Made by a program: the position numbers and the translations under genes
NCBI GenBank assembly: GCA_949357655.1
Contig: CASHTG010000016.1
Coordinates: 2,170,001 to 2,234,000, forward strand
Direction of reading: 5' to 3'
Length of the DNA stretch: 64,000 bases
Source: Parascedosporium putredinis
Lineage: Eukaryota > Ascomycota > Sordariomycetes > Microascales > Microascaceae
Notes under the pieces: generated by a model
Database searches by the model: none
What the model saw: the letters and a program-made list of their open reading frames with translations, nothing else
What the model was told of the DNA's origin: nothing
Part shown: piece after piece, positions 47,394 to 60,505 of the stretch
How the letters are laid out: every line of letters starts with the position of its first letter
Position numbering within the stretch: position 1 is the first letter of the stretch

Positions 47394-48878
47394 ATGCTGC
47401 CGTCGAAATCCTCCCTCGCAGCCCTGCTGCTGGCTGCCGGCACCGCCCAGGCTCAGTACCTCATCAACGAATTGAGCTTCGGCTACGATGGAAAGTAAGT
47501 CTACGTGTTTACCCACCCGCACTTCTTCGTTGATTTTATCTGGGGCTTCTCGGGAATAGAGGGCTAACGTTTTGTGTTTCACCCCGGTGTTCAGAATGAG
47601 CCCGAACAACGACGGCAAGATTCCCAACTTTTACACGCAAGGATCACCAAACCCTCCCGAGATTCTCTCTAATCGAGTGGTTCTTACTCCCGTGGCTCCG
47701 GGAAACCAACGTAGCGCGATATGGGCTGAGAACCCCATGAACTACGATACCTGGGTGGCTGACGTCGACTTCCGATCGAGCGGTCCCGAGAGGGGTGGCG
47801 GTAACCTCAATATCTGGCTAGCGAACCGCGGGCCCAGCGACATCGCTCAGAGCAGCGTCTATACCGTCCAGCGTTTCGAAGGTCTTGCCGTTGTCATTGA
47901 TAACTATGGCGGCACCGGCGGCATGCTCCGTGCCTTCCTCAACGACGGAAGCATCGACTTTACTACCAAGACAGTGCTTGACAGTCTCGTCTTTGGCCAG
48001 TGCTACTACTCATACCGCAACCTTGGCCGCCCCTCTCAGATCAAGATGCGACAGGAGGTTGAAAACTTCAAGATCGAGATTGACGGGCGTCTCTGCTTTG
48101 AGAGCAGCCGGATACAGATCCCTTCGGGCTACAAGTGGGGTATCACGGCCGCCTCCCCGACAACCCAGACTCTTTTGAGATTTTCAAGATGGTGGTCATG
48201 TCTGACAAGATGGGCAATGCCGGAAACGCGGCCTCTTCCGACTCCAAGCCCAAGCCCAAGTCGCCGCCCAAGAAGGCGCCCGTCAAGAAGGCCCCTCCCA
48301 AGAAGAAGGCTGTCGAGAAGAAGGAGGAAGAGGCCGCCGACGATGCCGATCCCGCCAATTTCTTCCAGCGCGATGGCGAAGATAGCGGTAGCGACGACGG
48401 CCTGATCCCGGATGACCCTCTAGATGCCGCGGCTGACGTCGACATCCTCCAAATTTCGCGCTCGCAGTTTCAGGATGTGAATGAGCGCGTGCAGAGCCTG
48501 GGACGCCACATCACCACCATGTACCGCACGCTCACTAAACAGACCCAAACCGGCGACGACCGCCACGCCGAGATTGCCCGACTCATCGGAGATCTCCGCA
48601 GTGAGATGCGCCGCCTCGAGGGTATCGATGAGTTGCAGAAGAAGATTGGCGTCCTCGAGCGGGATGTCAAGGCTCTCCGTGGTGACCTCACCAACAAGTT
48701 CCGTGCGACCGAGAGCAACTTCAAGTCCACTCTTGCCGACCACCACGACAACATTGTCTCGGCCCACCCCAAGCTCTGGAAGATTATCGGCATCTTCATC
48801 GTCTGCCAGACTATCGTCACTGGCATGTATATCGCCTACAAGAAGAAGCAGCGAAACAGCGTGAAGAAGTACATATAA
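47394..48878 (+). CDS. L-type lectin cargo receptor, Emp46/Emp47 (ERGIC-53/VIP36) family
   Basis: Predicted to cycle between ER and Golgi and carry N-glycoproteins into COPII vesicles. Exons: 47394-47494 and 47595-48878. A signal peptide (MLPSKSSLAALLLAAGTAQA) precedes a leguminous-lectin-like domain (about residues 25-240) with LSFGYDGKMSPNNDGKIPN, WVADVDFRSSGPERGGGNL, AVVIDNYGGTGG and GYKWGITAASPDNPDSFEI. Next come a Lys/Pro-rich linker, a coiled coil (about 330-420), one membrane helix (IIGIFIVCQTIVTGMYIAY) and the short tail YKKKQRNSVKKYI. The last four residues KKYI form a KKXX COPI retrieval signal. One C is missing in CCCC 48155-48158; correction gives 1386 nt (461 aa) and joins the lectin domain to the stalk, which otherwise looks like two separate proteins. 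Confidence 0.9.
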
Positions 48879-50264
48879 GCTGGAATGGAGGTGCGCTAGC
48901 GGGAGCGCAGCGGCCTTTAGACACCCTTTTCTTTTCTTTTTCCCCTCTCCCTCTCTTTTAACGCTGGAGAAACCTTGCATACCCGTCCCTGGCCTTCTAC
49001 TTTACCCTATACCTCACTAAGCGCGCGGGGACCCGGGTCACCTAGGGTGGATGGTGGTTTCATTTCGCGTAACATGACGTGTGTTGGTTGTTTGATCATT
49101 TTTTTTTTTTTTGCTCTCTTCTACACTTGCTAAGCAACGAGGCGTTTTGGTGGGATGTGTTGTTCTCTCTCTCTCTCTCCCTCTACCCATCTGTCTATAG
49201 TCTATCTACGAGGTGAAGTTGATGTTTTTATGTCAGGACGGCGAATGTAGGAAGCGGTGGAGCGGGTTTGTTGGAACATGAAGCTCGTTCTTAAATATCA
49301 TCTCTCTCAGACTGTTGCATGTAGTATCTTTGTCGTGCTCGAGCGCTTGTCGATGTGATGCTTATAATAGTGTATACCGCCACGGCCACTTCTAATGTCT
49401 TTATTTCTTGCTCCTGAAGTATATCACGAAAGAAGCGACACAGAGTGGTGGGTAAACCATCCCGGGAGTATAGATGTATTGAAAGCCACCTAACGATGCG
49501 CCGCCCCCAAAACTAACATTCCAAACAGCGCTATGCTCCGTCAAACCTCAAGACTAACAGGAAGTTGTTGCTGTTGACCCAAATCCTTTCATCTGGAGCA
49601 AGGTAGCCCTCTCTCCACAAACGTACATGTATTCTCTCCATCATGTTCCCAGAATAGTATTCCACCACGGGGCACCCGATCTCCGCAAGCGACGAAAGCG
49701 CTCGGATCCCTGAGGGTCCTTCTCCTGGGTCGCGATACATGACATCTTTGCTTTTGCTTTTTGCTTTTTCTTCCATCTGTAGACTGCTTAAAAGCCTACT
49801 ACTCTCCGGCTCGTTTTCACGCGAAAACGTCCTTTTCTTCTTTTATACTAACTCCACTTGGGTAGGTGAGCAACCTTGATTTGCTTCCGTACTCACTTTA
49901 TCTAGCCATCGACCTTGGCGCTATGGGTCAAAGATCACTCTTTTTGCCTTAGGCTTCACCGCATTCGGTGTGCTGCTGTTCCCGCTTTTCAGTAGCTTGA
50001 AGCCCGTATCGGCTTGCTACTGACGTGGAGGTGTTTGCGTGGATGATTATGGTGTTCCCAACTAGGGAGGGAGCGCCCCTTGAGGTGAGGGAGGAGAGGG
50101 GCGCGGGAAGTTGTGGGGTAAAAGTGAAGAGGTTAAAGGTAGGGGAAAGAGATTATCCTGGCGGTATTATGCCAACTCTTTCTTTTCTCCATTCTTCCTT
50201 CTTGATTGGATGTACTCCAGAGAAGAGATGAAGAAGGAGAAACATTGATTAGACGAGGGAAGCG
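48879..50264. other. Convergent intergenic stretch
   Basis: Holds the 3' flanks of the lectin and aminopeptidase genes and one small doubtful reading frame (49531-49776). A CT microsatellite lies near 49165-49182. Confidence 0.5.
49531..49776 (-). CDS. Small ORF, hypothetical (81 aa), doubtful
   Basis: I do not recognise it. It starts with a proper ATG, and the composition is more protein-like than nearby chance frames (for example WREGYLAPDERIWVNSNNF). It has no membrane segment or signal peptide, and no supporting splice sites were seen. It may be a small gene, an exon fragment or chance. Confidence 0.2.
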   Translation of the reverse strand: MEEKAKSKSKDVMYRDPGEGPSGIRALSSLAEIGCPVVEYYSGNMMERIHVRLWREGYLAPDERIWVNSNNFLLVLRFDGA

Positions 50265-52381
50265 TTACGCCTTTCCGTTGATGATGCGAAACAGTTCCTC
50301 GCCTTTAGGAGCATCGGTAAGGTTCTCATAGCCGTCTTCGGTGACTAAAATGTCGTCCTCGATGCGGACGCCACCGACGGGATAGTACTTTTCTAGCATA
50401 TCTTTGTTGATGTAGCGGCAATGCGGTTCCGTCTTGAGGACGTAGCCCTCGATGTACTCACGGCAAAAGTAGCTGAGAGATTGTCAGTATGGTATCGATT
50501 GCGAGTGCTCTGTAGAGTGTATGGGAGCGCGCGTAAAGGTGCGAGAGAGATAGGATGTCCAAGGTTGAGAAGATGGGAGGATAGCTCCATAGGGGTGACT
50601 TACATGCCAGGCTCGATTGTGACAATCATGTTCTTCTCTAGGCGCTGGCGACCCTTGTAAGGAGGCGGGTTCGCAGTGGGAGCAAAGGACAGCATAATTT
50701 CTGGTGTGATCAACTGCCGCTTCGCTCGCCTGTGCCTCCCACGTCCGTGGCAGAGGTATCCTTGGCGTCGCCGTCACTCTCGCCGCCCTCAAGGAGCAAG
50801 AGTCTGTCCCTGCCGGTAACATCATGAACCTCGAGACCGATATGGTGGCCCAATCCATGAGGGAAAAAGGCAGCGATGGTACCAGCACTCCAGATTTGGC
50901 CGACAGTTCCGTTACCGAGGATTCCCAACCTCATGAGGCCGACGAGCGCAACGGCAGCCGCGTGTAGGTGAAGCTTGTAGTACAGAACGCCTGGCCGGAC
51001 GGCGGAGATGCATTCCCTCTGCATTTTGTCGACGAGGGTGTAAATCTCAGCAGCTTCGTCCGAGAAGCGTCCGGAGATGGGGAGTGTGCGGGTCACATCG
51101 CTCGCATAGCAGTCCCACTCGCAGCCGGCATCAATGACGACGAGCTGCCGGCCCTTGAGATCCTCATCGTTATCCTCGTAGTGTAGTGTGGCGGCGTTCT
51201 CGCCCGAGCCAGCGATGACGGGGTATGCCTGGTTCTTGGCGCCACGGAGAGCGCAGGTGGAACGGAAGACGGCTTCGATCTCGCGCTCGTTCTTGAAGGT
51301 GGACAGAAGCTCGGCGGCTCGGCGGTGTGCGGCGGAGGAGACTGCATTAGCCTTGCGGATCATGGCGACCTCGTAGTCGGATTTGACGACACGGGCGGCA
51401 TCCATGCAGGGCCTTAGGGAAGAGGCATCGATGCGGACCTTGGGGCGGGTATCCGCGGAAAGGGGTGGGGCATGGTTGGCGTGGAGGAGGTAGAGGGTGT
51501 CGGCAGAGCCGTAGAGGAGGCGCTGGGCAATGTACTCCTTCATCCCGTCAATGTAGCGGACGTCGTCGACATCGGACTTGGCGCGACACTCCTCGGGGCC
51601 GGGCGTGAAGCCATACCACAGGACCTTGCGCGGCTCGATGTAGGGAATCCATAGAACGAGGTGGTCCGTCTTGATATCGTAAGTCACCGCGCAGTCGGCA
51701 AAGTTGGCCCCGCTGAGGTAGTAGAAGCTGTGATTGAACAACGGTTGCCAACGTTAGCTGGATTCTATTCGGAGGTGCACGGGGCGCGGGGAGGAGAGGG
51801 GGGAGAGGGACGCATACTATCGACGTTGACGGAAGGGAGGGGCTTGGTCCGAATCCTCGTAGGTCAAGGAGGGCTCTCCGGAGAGATAGATGAGGCCGGA
51901 GGAGACCTCATGTTGAGATGACAATTCGGCAGCGACCTTTCTTGCGTGAAGTTTCGCTGGGAAGAGGGATTAGCTACGCGCAAAAGCAGACGGGAGCTCA
52001 GATTTCGATGCGATGCCCAGCAAGCCAGGTTCCAAGCTCCAAGCTGGCGGTGGGGAAAAGGGGGGTTGCGGGGAGCTCAATGGAGAGCCACAACCTACCT
52101 GGGAATTTTCCAAGAGCAGCCAGCTTTTCTTCCTCGCTGGTCACATTGACAAGTCTGCAAAGGCATCCAATTAGTAAATATCAAATTGATTTTGCTTGCC
52201 CTCGCCGACACAGAGCTTCGGCGAGTGGCTACTTTTGGGGGTTTTTCGTTGAGCACCTCTGCTCAATCAGATCCGAGGATTGGTAATTATCGACTCACAG
52301 TGCATCAAACTCGTCCACCAGGTCCAAGCCGAAGTCGAATTCCTCCTCGACCTCGGCCAGCCATTTTGCGCTCTTTGCCAT
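50265..52381 (-). CDS. Xaa-Pro aminopeptidase / prolidase, M24B family
   Basis: A dinuclear metal (usually Mn) peptidase that cleaves the bond before proline. Five exons: 52381-52299, 52154-52099, 51956-51818, 51727-50604 and 50472-50265. The N-terminal creatinase-like domain has LIYLSGEPSLTYEDSDQAPPF, then RRYFYYLSGANFADC. The pita-bread domain carries the five metal ligands in order: VIDAGCEWDCYASDVTRTLP (two Asp), HGLGHHIGLEVHD (His), VTIEPGIYF (Glu) and GGVRIEDDILVTEDG (Glu). No signal peptide is seen, so it is probably cytosolic. One base is missing near CCC 50738-50740 in a loop between the His and first Glu ligands; corrected, the CDS is 1611 nt (536 aa). The first two exons are short (83 and 56 nt), so automated start calls may begin late at the long exon. 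Confidence 0.92.
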
Positions 52382-53560
52382 TGTTGTATTCCTGGAGAGA
52401 GAATTATGGGGCGACAATATTTTGGAACGATTATTTTCCCTTTTGGCGATTGTCCAACTGAGGAACGTTGATTGAGTTCAAACGGGAAGAACCTGGGGAG
52501 GGAGGGAAGTGGCGGCGGAGTGGTTACATAGAGTATGTAGTCAGACCTGGCTGATGTGGCCAGGTTCGGGGTTTGGCGACGGATCGAAACTGGGGGCGCA
52601 AAGCTCGGGTCATTTTTGACTTTTGCGTTCCTGATCTCGCCTGGTCCATCGCAGCTTACGGTGAAAGCTAGAGACTGTGCCAAGAGACACCAATTATACA
52701 CTGTGAAACTAGGCCGACCAAAGCCATCAATGGCCGAACCACCTCTGCAACACACCACCACCCACCACACCCACCACACAAACTTCATGAGCTTCCCCTT
52801 TTGGTCGTTAGCTTGTCTTGCATCGAGGAAAACTGGGTAGACTGGTTTTTCAGCACCGGCCACTATTCGACCCGAAAACCTTGAATGGACATCCGTGCCT
52901 CCGCCCAAGCTCCTAACTGCTTAGGTATTCATGGCTGTGTCCCCCGTTCCCTCTCTTGTGCCCTGTGACTCTTGTGCCTTATGAGAAGATTCAGATGGAT
53001 TTAAGAAGATTTCTGTTTTCTATATATTCTTGAAGTGGAGAGAATCCGGAAGACACCCTATATCCGATCGGTTATATGAGGCTCCCTGGTTATACCGTTT
53101 CCTTGGCGGTGTGGAGATGGTTCCGAGATGATTTAGGAGTAAGAAGAAGGGAGGAGAGGGGTATCATATGTCATACAGAATAACAAAACATCCACCACGC
53201 TGGCTAAATTCCTTAGTGCGTGCATATATATAGGGAAACCGCGCCATGCACCGACAGCAAGGACAAAAGGAAAGAAGAAACCTCGTCAGTCCATCGGCCC
53301 AAAGTCGAGTTCCCGTAAGGTTTCCCACAGGCCTCTGTTCTGCAATTCTTTCCGGAGCAAATCCTCCATCAGTATCCCCTCTCCCTCGCCCACCACGCAT
53401 TTGGAATATCCGGCGAAATCGTCCGGACGGCGCGGTAGAAGAAGAACAGGATGACAAACGCCCTCGAATCCCCGCGCAGATGAGCTGGTGAAAGGGTCTA
53501 TACGCGATCAGGGGAAGGAGAGGAAGCACCGCTCGACCTCGGACCGTAACCGGACATTAC
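52382..53560. other. Intergenic, no gene seen
   Basis: Promoter side of the aminopeptidase and 3' side of the Zn2Cys6 gene. No coding evidence was found. Confidence 0.5.
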
Positions 53561-55342
53561 TCAGATCCAGCAGCTTCGGGCTCCCTCCGCCTTTTCCGCT
53601 TCTCGAAGTAGGGTAAGGTGGATGATGAGCGAGATGCGATCGGCCACGATTTCAAAGGAAAGACGATCGTAGAGTTTCTGCTCGACCGGGTTCTTGTCGT
53701 TATCGGCGGGCGGGACCTGCAGCGCAAGGATGGAGAGGATGTGCGCGTCCGAGAAGAGGTGGGTGCACGGCACGGTCCAGAACGGGAGCCCTTCGCGGGA
53801 TCCCGGCACCGCCGGTTTCGCCGTCCCCGGCGCGGCGTTGTCCGAGGTGGCCGATGAGTCGTCGCGTCCGTTGCCGATAAACCGCGGATCGTCGTAGAGC
53901 GCAATCACCCTGGGTCGCAGACGGGCGTAGTCGAGGCCGCACTGCATGAATACCTCGCGGAGCACGGCGCACTTTTTCTCGATGACGAGCTTCCAAAAGA
54001 TGCTCCCCTCGGGGTTGGACAGCTGCCACGAGAGGAAGCGGACGTGGCGCACGCCTTCGGACAGGAGGAACAGCCGGTCCTGGGAGAGGTCGAGCTGTCT
54101 GTAGGTGCCGTCGAGGTTGCGCTGCTGGCCGTCGAGAAAGCTCGTGTCGCACCAGCACAGGTAGTGGATGAGTATGCCGGTGCCCAAGACTTGGTCCCTG
54201 TTCTCTTCCGTCATTTCCAAGTCGAGGACGTGGCGGAATTCGGCGCAGCACTTGGCGAGGAGGACCATGGCCGCCTCCTGGTAGCGGGGTATTTCCGGGT
54301 GTGATACGCTCAGGTGTTGTGCCGTCATGGCGAGCATGGCGTTGACGAGGTATTCCGACTTGCAGCCCGTCTGGTGTCAGAACGATTCATGAAGGGGCGA
54401 GGGGGCGATTGGCAGTTATCATTGCCTTCTAGGAAAGAGAGTTTCGCTTACTTGGAAGGACAACTTCATGAGGTCGGTCCAAATTTCCTTGTACAAGGTG
54501 AGGCCTGGGATGGTGGTGTGGAACGCATGGTAGAAAAGCTCCATGTGCAAAGGTTCACCGTCGAATCCACGCCCGGTGCCGAACTCGGTGGCGGCGGTAC
54601 AACTAACGAGAGGCTGGCGGCGTTACTCGCGAGTTGATGGTCGACGAGCGAACAGTTCTCGCGGCGCTTGACGCAGTTCCCGCATGGTGCCTTCTCATCG
54701 CACTAATACATGGATAGCAAAAGCATCAATATCATTTCTGTCCGTTTGCAAGCGACGCGCCTCCCGGGCTAGTAGAGGAAAGGCCGCCAAAATGACGAAA
54801 AGAGAGACATGGGGAATCTGAGGGATATGGTGCCGATCGTATGGGTGACCATGATTGGATTGGAGAATATCTAGTTCTGGTACAGCGGGGGCAAATGAAG
54901 AGGGAGAGAGAGAGCGCGAGAGAGCGAGAGCGCGAGAGAACGAATGCGTATGTACGTCGACGGATAGGTATAAGTGCTGTGTTTGCCCCCGTGTTTATCG
55001 ACGTGCACGGGGAAGGGGGTAGAGAGAGAGAGAGAGAGAGAGGGGGACAAGGGGGTGTTAGTGCAGAGGAAAGAAGCCAAGATATCATTCATGGGTTGTG
55101 TCTCGGTCCCTCAGGCTGGGATATAAGATAGCAAAACATACTTTGACTTTCCGGCGCTTGCATGCCGAGCAACCCCACCGACTTTTCCGATGAGCCCGCT
55201 TCTTCCGGATATCGTGGCCGGGACTGCGAAGGGCCTCGAGTGTCGGCAAGTCGGACGCGCCACCGAGGAGAAAGGTCTCGGCGAAGACGGCCTGGTCGTC
55301 GGGGCTATCACTGCTCCCCGTCGTAACGGAAGGCGACGACAT
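53561..55342 (-). CDS. Zn2Cys6 (GAL4-type) transcription factor
   Basis: Fungal binuclear zinc-cluster regulator of unknown target. Exons: 55342-55142, 54702-54452 and 54370-53561. The cluster is split by the first intron: CSACKRRKVK in exon 1, then CDEKAPCGNCVKRRENC. Cys spacing is C-x2-C-x6-C-x5-C-x2-C-x6-C, with basic residues before it (KKRAHRKSRWG). The remaining roughly 330 residues are helical and match the Upc2/ECM22-like fungal factor type (LHMELFYHAFHTTIPGL, then YLVNAMLAMTAQHLSVSHP). One base is missing between about 54590 and 54640, after the cluster; with it the CDS is 1263 nt (420 aa). The start is the ATG at 55342. The first intron is 439 nt, long for this genome, and holds (GA)n tracts. 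Confidence 0.83.
55021..55042. repeat. (AG)n microsatellite in a transcription-factor intron
   Basis: Eleven AG units, with further broken purine repeats at 54897-54945. On the transcribed minus strand this is a CT tract inside the first intron of the Zn2Cys6 gene. Confidence 0.85.
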
Positions 55343-56513
55343 TATCCTTTTTTCCCCTGCTTCCACCGGTTTATTTTTTATATTTTTTTATATATACTCC
55401 CCTATTCTCCTTCTATTGGAGTCAAAGTTCAACGAACGGTCGGGTGGTGGAGAACCCCTCCCCTCGAGTATCGCGCTTGTGCGTGAGTGCGTGCGTGCTT
55501 GTGCGTGCAGTGTGCGGTCGCCAAGGAGGACTGGTTCTCTCTCGCCCAGCGCCAGGTTTTTGTCTCGCGGAGGTCAATGGAAAGCTGCGAGGATACGGAA
55601 TGCGAAGGCTAAACGAGCTTGGTGTCGTAGGGCTGTCATCAATTCGGCACGAGGGAGGGGGCAAAAGCAGCCATGGCTGGCCTGCACGTCAGGGGGAAAG
55701 ATTCGTCGAGCTTGTGCCGCCGTGCAAAGGGCGTAAAAAACTGTATTAGTCAACCCTGATATCCCCGACAAGAAGAAAAACCTTGGCATTTTCCGACGAG
55801 GAAGGAATATCCCTTCGGTTTCGGGGTTAGGCAGAAGCATAAGCCGGATCTACAAGTAGGTTGCCGGGCCTGGATTTTCCTCATTTGCGCCAACGGGCAG
55901 GGCAGGGGCAGGACCAGGAAAACCCGCGTGGCGTGGGAGAGGGAGGATGGATCATTCAGGGCACATGTTCGAACTGACCAAAGTCTTTGTTTCGCCCGAG
56001 GTTGCTGGAAGGACCATCGATGAGGGGAATCGGATGTTGATGCGACAGGCGGTTTGACGAAAAAGGGTTATTTAGGATGGGGCTTCCTCTTCAAGGGATC
56101 GAGATTTATTTCTTCACCACTTTCTTCCCTACGGAAACCATGGAAGTGAGGATGAATGCGACTTGTTTTAAGCTGCTGCTAGTGTATCCTCAAGACGGTG
56201 TCATCCTTGACAGCAAGTCCCTTTCCTTCTTTTCCAGATAATTCTTATTCTTCTCATCATTTTATGCTTCTATTTCTTTTTTCAAATCCCAAAGTGATTG
56301 CTGCAGTCATCCATGGATCCATCTCCTGAAGCATGGGTTTCCGTTTTCAGATGGCGCTTCTCAGGCGGGTAAGGAACAGGCCATTGACACCTGTCTTGCG
56401 GCAACGTGGATAAGAATAAGATACCGGACTAGCTTGAACGACAACACCCACACGCAAACTGCGTATAATCGAGTACACGCGCACAGAGTCAAGGTGCACA
56501 TGCACCCTCCTTG

Positions 56514-56516
<3 letters not shown>

Positions 56517-56553
<37 letters not shown>
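56517..56553. repeat. (CA)n microsatellite
   Basis: About 18 perfect CA units in non-coding sequence, the longest dinucleotide array in the window. Confidence 0.9.
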
Positions 56554-56554
<1 letters not shown>

Positions 56555-59500
56555 GGAATCGACAGGCCCTATCAATCTCGTTCTCGAATGGAGGCTCCCA
56601 CCCCAGGAAACGGTATCGTGTTGGACAGTATTGCGTCGTCATACAAGCACAAGGACATTGATTCGGAGAGCCTTGCACACCGAGCACATTTTGAGTTGAA
56701 GGCTGGCGGGTCCACTCGTGTCAATTAGCACCCTGCCCCATTCTATTGGGCTGGTACCTTGTGGTCGGCGATTTGCGCTCTCCCCGACATGACTCAATTT
56801 CTTCCGAATGTGTTATTTTCCGCGCCATTCAACCATGGGTTCCGGAAAAGCGGCAACGCGCGTGAGAAGTGCGAGTTTTACAAGTAGGCTTTCCTGTGTT
56901 TTCTTCTCTTTCCAACCCCCTTCCCGCTCAGGGCTGCTCTGGAATTTGGAAATGATCATGCCCAGTACTGAGGTACGCGGAACTGCTTCGTATCAGCCTG
57001 ATCCCACCCTCCCGCGCAGTGCTGCCGCCGAAAAAAAAAAAAACATGTACATCCAACTCGTAAGCTGGATGGATCACGTTGCCGCATGTGTGCCTCATTT
57101 CGTGGTGGGTTGAATTCCGGTCCAGTGACTTCGAATCCCGGACTCGGGACCGTTGGCTCAATCTGAAGCCCGAGGTAATACCAACACAGTAATTTCAGTG
57201 TGCACTCTCCCATCCAAAAAATTGGGGTCGCACTCCCAAAACATTGGCCTGTCCGACATTGGTACCCGGCCGGCGTATCGGCGCCGTGAGTGTGCTCCCC
57301 GCATCCAATGGATCCACTGGATTGATCCATCGATCAATAAATGAGAAAAGGCCAGTACACTTAGCAGAGCCAGTGCGTCAGCTTGCCCCCACAACGAGGC
57401 TTTGTGGCGGACTAGGGGACTAGGGGGTGCGACTTGTACAATTTTGCATCAAGGCTCGAGAGGTGCAATAGTAATCAGTAGCGTACACTATTAGAAGCCC
57501 GAACAAATTCAGAGTGCGATCGGCAGTTTTCTACTGCTACATGTAGGCAAAGAAGGATACAGGCAATGTATCTTTTTTCTTCTTTCAAATCTTCTCTAGG
57601 CAGGGAGCCTTGTGACATCACGGATCACGGAGTGCAAGACTGGTGCCTGGCCGCCGGGTAATTCAACCCTCACAAAGAGAATGACATGGTTGGCGGGATC
57701 CTCGTAGGGCTCGGGCTCAAGCTTCAAGCTTACAAGTACATGCTTCTATGCATCGATAATCCATTTCTTGACGCACCCATCAAAAATTGGATGGTTGACA
57801 TATCCGGGTCATGGCCTCGATGGAAGAAACCGTTGGGATGCTGTTCGATCGCAGCGTCTTCTGGCGCACAATAGACTTCATACATTGTGTGCCAAGCTTT
57901 GCGCTCAAGTTCGCTGGAGTTCGGGTAGCGGGTAGGAAGAGATTCGTCGTCATTGGAAAAAAAGAGGGTGGGGCAAGACAGATTGGGCTTTTCGATGCGA
58001 GAAATGCGAGCTCCTGCCTGGAACTTTGCCTGGAACTTCGTCTGGAACTTTGCCAGAGGTACTTCTAGCTCGTACTTGTACATCGGCGGGTCGCTTCATT
58101 GGAAGCGCGAGATAAGATGCGCGACTGAACTCCGCTGGAAAGAGTTGGGGGCAAGGGGAAGGGGGTTTCCACAATTCAAGGTCGTGCAGCTCGTTACCCT
58201 GGGCTGATCATTATGATGGGGCCTTCCATTTTGGTTCGCATTGGTTCGCATTGGTTGCGTTGGACAGGGCTCCTTGAAGCGAGCGATGGGGCCCGTGGAA
58301 TTTGCATGGCTCCTTCATTTGTGATTTGTTCTTTCTATCCAGTGTTTTGGCCAGTCAAACCCGTCGGGAATTCCGGACCGGTTTTTGTCCAGCGGGGTTT
58401 CGGGCGCCTCAAAATCCCGACGGCGGGCGGTGGCACGCACCAGTACTATGGGGACAGTCGTTCAGACCTATGGCCCTGAAACTCGATTTCACTGTTTCTC
58501 ACATCCGCTCTTCTTTTTGACTTGGGGATGTTCCGATACACTACTCAGGGTTTCCCAGCAGCATTTCGTTTGTTGTGGAAGTATTCCCGATTGTTACCGG
58601 TCGCTTTCACGTCTCAGTTGACGAGGGCCGCTGAGGATCAATGCCTGTTTGGCACAAGAGTCTCTATCTGCCCCCAGACCTCTTCTTGATCATCTTGTTG
58701 TCTTCCCATATCCCCTTCTCCCACAAATAGAGGCCGGAGAACTGAGTATGGACGAATTGCGCACAGCGACTCTTCAAGAGTTTTGAGGAACGCTTGAATT
58801 CGATCCGCTTTGGCTGGGGGGGCGACTCAGTGAGCGCAGGGGGCTTGAAAGTGAAATTGAAGATCCATTGTGGATGGATTTTGGAATTGCGGGCCCAATC
58901 CACTCTCTCCTTGATGGGGCAAACTTTTGGGCTGTGCACCGCGTGGCGCCCATCCCCCCCCTTCCCTTCCCCCTTCTCCATCAAGGTCCCGGAGGCGAAG
59001 AACCGGAACCGACCGAGCTAGGCAAAAACAAAGCGAGGGATCTCCTCATGGCGCATTCGGCCAACGGAAGCTTTCGGCTCTTCCGTCCTTCCTTGGCCTT
59101 TTCTCGACCTGCACGAAGATCGCTGACATGACGTGTCTTTCCAAGATTGCCCTATCTTTTTTGTTTAGAATTTCCAGAAGGGCGTCTCGAGGGAGATTTG
59201 TCAGGAGCCCTGGATGCGATAAAAGCTGCTGCCTAGGTTGGGGGATGACTCTGACGGCGGCACGCGGGGAAGCGCAGACGCACGACCGGATTCTTGGAAA
59301 AGGAGCAAGAGGTGGAATTCCGACACGGCAGGGACAGAAAGTCGCACATCTCGCGTCCGCCAGTGGAGAGTGGATCTGGATGCAAAGTACCTCTTTCCTC
59401 GTCACTGCTGCCGTGTGCATGTTGTCGCGGTGTCGCTTTCATGTCCCGAACCGAGCCTTGCCGCAGGGGAGACGGGACCCCTCGACAATCAAAGTACTTT

Positions 59501-60280
59501 GTGGTAGACGTCCAGATTTTTCTTCTTCTTTTTTGGCCCACGCCAAATCCGTACCACTGGCAAGTCGTAAACCTCGTTTTCCCAAACGAGCGGGCTATTC
59601 CGAGATTATAACTATTGCCAGTCGAACCCCCTTACTTGGAGCATTGGAAAACATCGACGACTTCTTCTATGATTGTTGAGTAGTATTTATCCCTCTGGGC
59701 GATCTGCCAATTCTCTCGCAACCTGTCTCTTCTCTCTCTTGCCATCTGCCATCTGCCATCGTAAAGCGACGCCCAAAGACTCTGCCGGCGCAAATCTTCA
59801 AACGAAGAGATTTGCTTGTTCTGCCCATTTCAAAAAAGGGCCCTCTCGACTGCTCTGAATCATCGTTTCTTTTCTCGCTCATCTCCCCTCGCCTTTCTTC
59901 AACGCCACGTTCTTCCTCAAATTCCTCAGAGCCCACTTTGTTCTTTCTCCAGATTGGGAGCAAGGCCCAATAACAACAGGAAGTGGGGGTTGTCGTCAAC
60001 TGTGTGGCCTGTCCTTCCAAGTCCCATCAATTGATCCTACCTTTCCCCGTCCCCATCACTAGCCGACTTGGCACAGGGTCCCTTAAATCCGGTCCCTATC
60101 TCCTCAACTGGACTAGTTCCCCCGAGGATTCTCTCCGCTCCTCCCATCGCCGCATTCGCAAAAGTGAGTTGGGGTTGTATTGCCATTGATTATTATCGAG
60201 TTCCCCACAGCGGAACCTGTTTAGGGCGTCTACTTTTATTTGTATTCTTCTGGTTCCAGGGAAGGTCCACCCCCGTCTAG

Positions 60281-60299
60281 TCTGGTCTGGTCTGGTCTG
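60281..60299. repeat. tctgg pentamer repeat upstream of the ABC transporter
   Basis: Three perfect copies and a partial fourth, about 0.2 kb before the start codon, probably in the mRNA leader. Confidence 0.7.
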
Positions 60300-60505
60300 T
60301 CTGCCAACAATAGCACGGTCGCACTTTTTATCAGTCAAAAACATCGCAAGCTTTTGTTTTCGCCGTTGCCACCTTTTTTCTTTTTCTTTTCTTTTCCTTC
60401 CCTTCCTCTCTCCAAACCTGGACTGAAGGACCAACTCTCGCCCGCGACTCCCCTTTGTTGCGCACCAATCCCCGGTAGCTTGGATTCCTGATATACCGCG
60501 TGCAA

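Larger units (their letters stand above)
55343..60505. other. 5.2-kb gene-poor interval between divergent genes
   Basis: The Zn2Cys6 gene and the ABC transporter point away from each other, so two promoters lie here. No open frame looks coding. It holds a (CA)n tract (56517-56553), short degenerate direct repeats at 58017-58053 and 58230-58260, and a CT-rich, tctgg-repeat leader near 60281 before the transporter. Confidence 0.5.
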
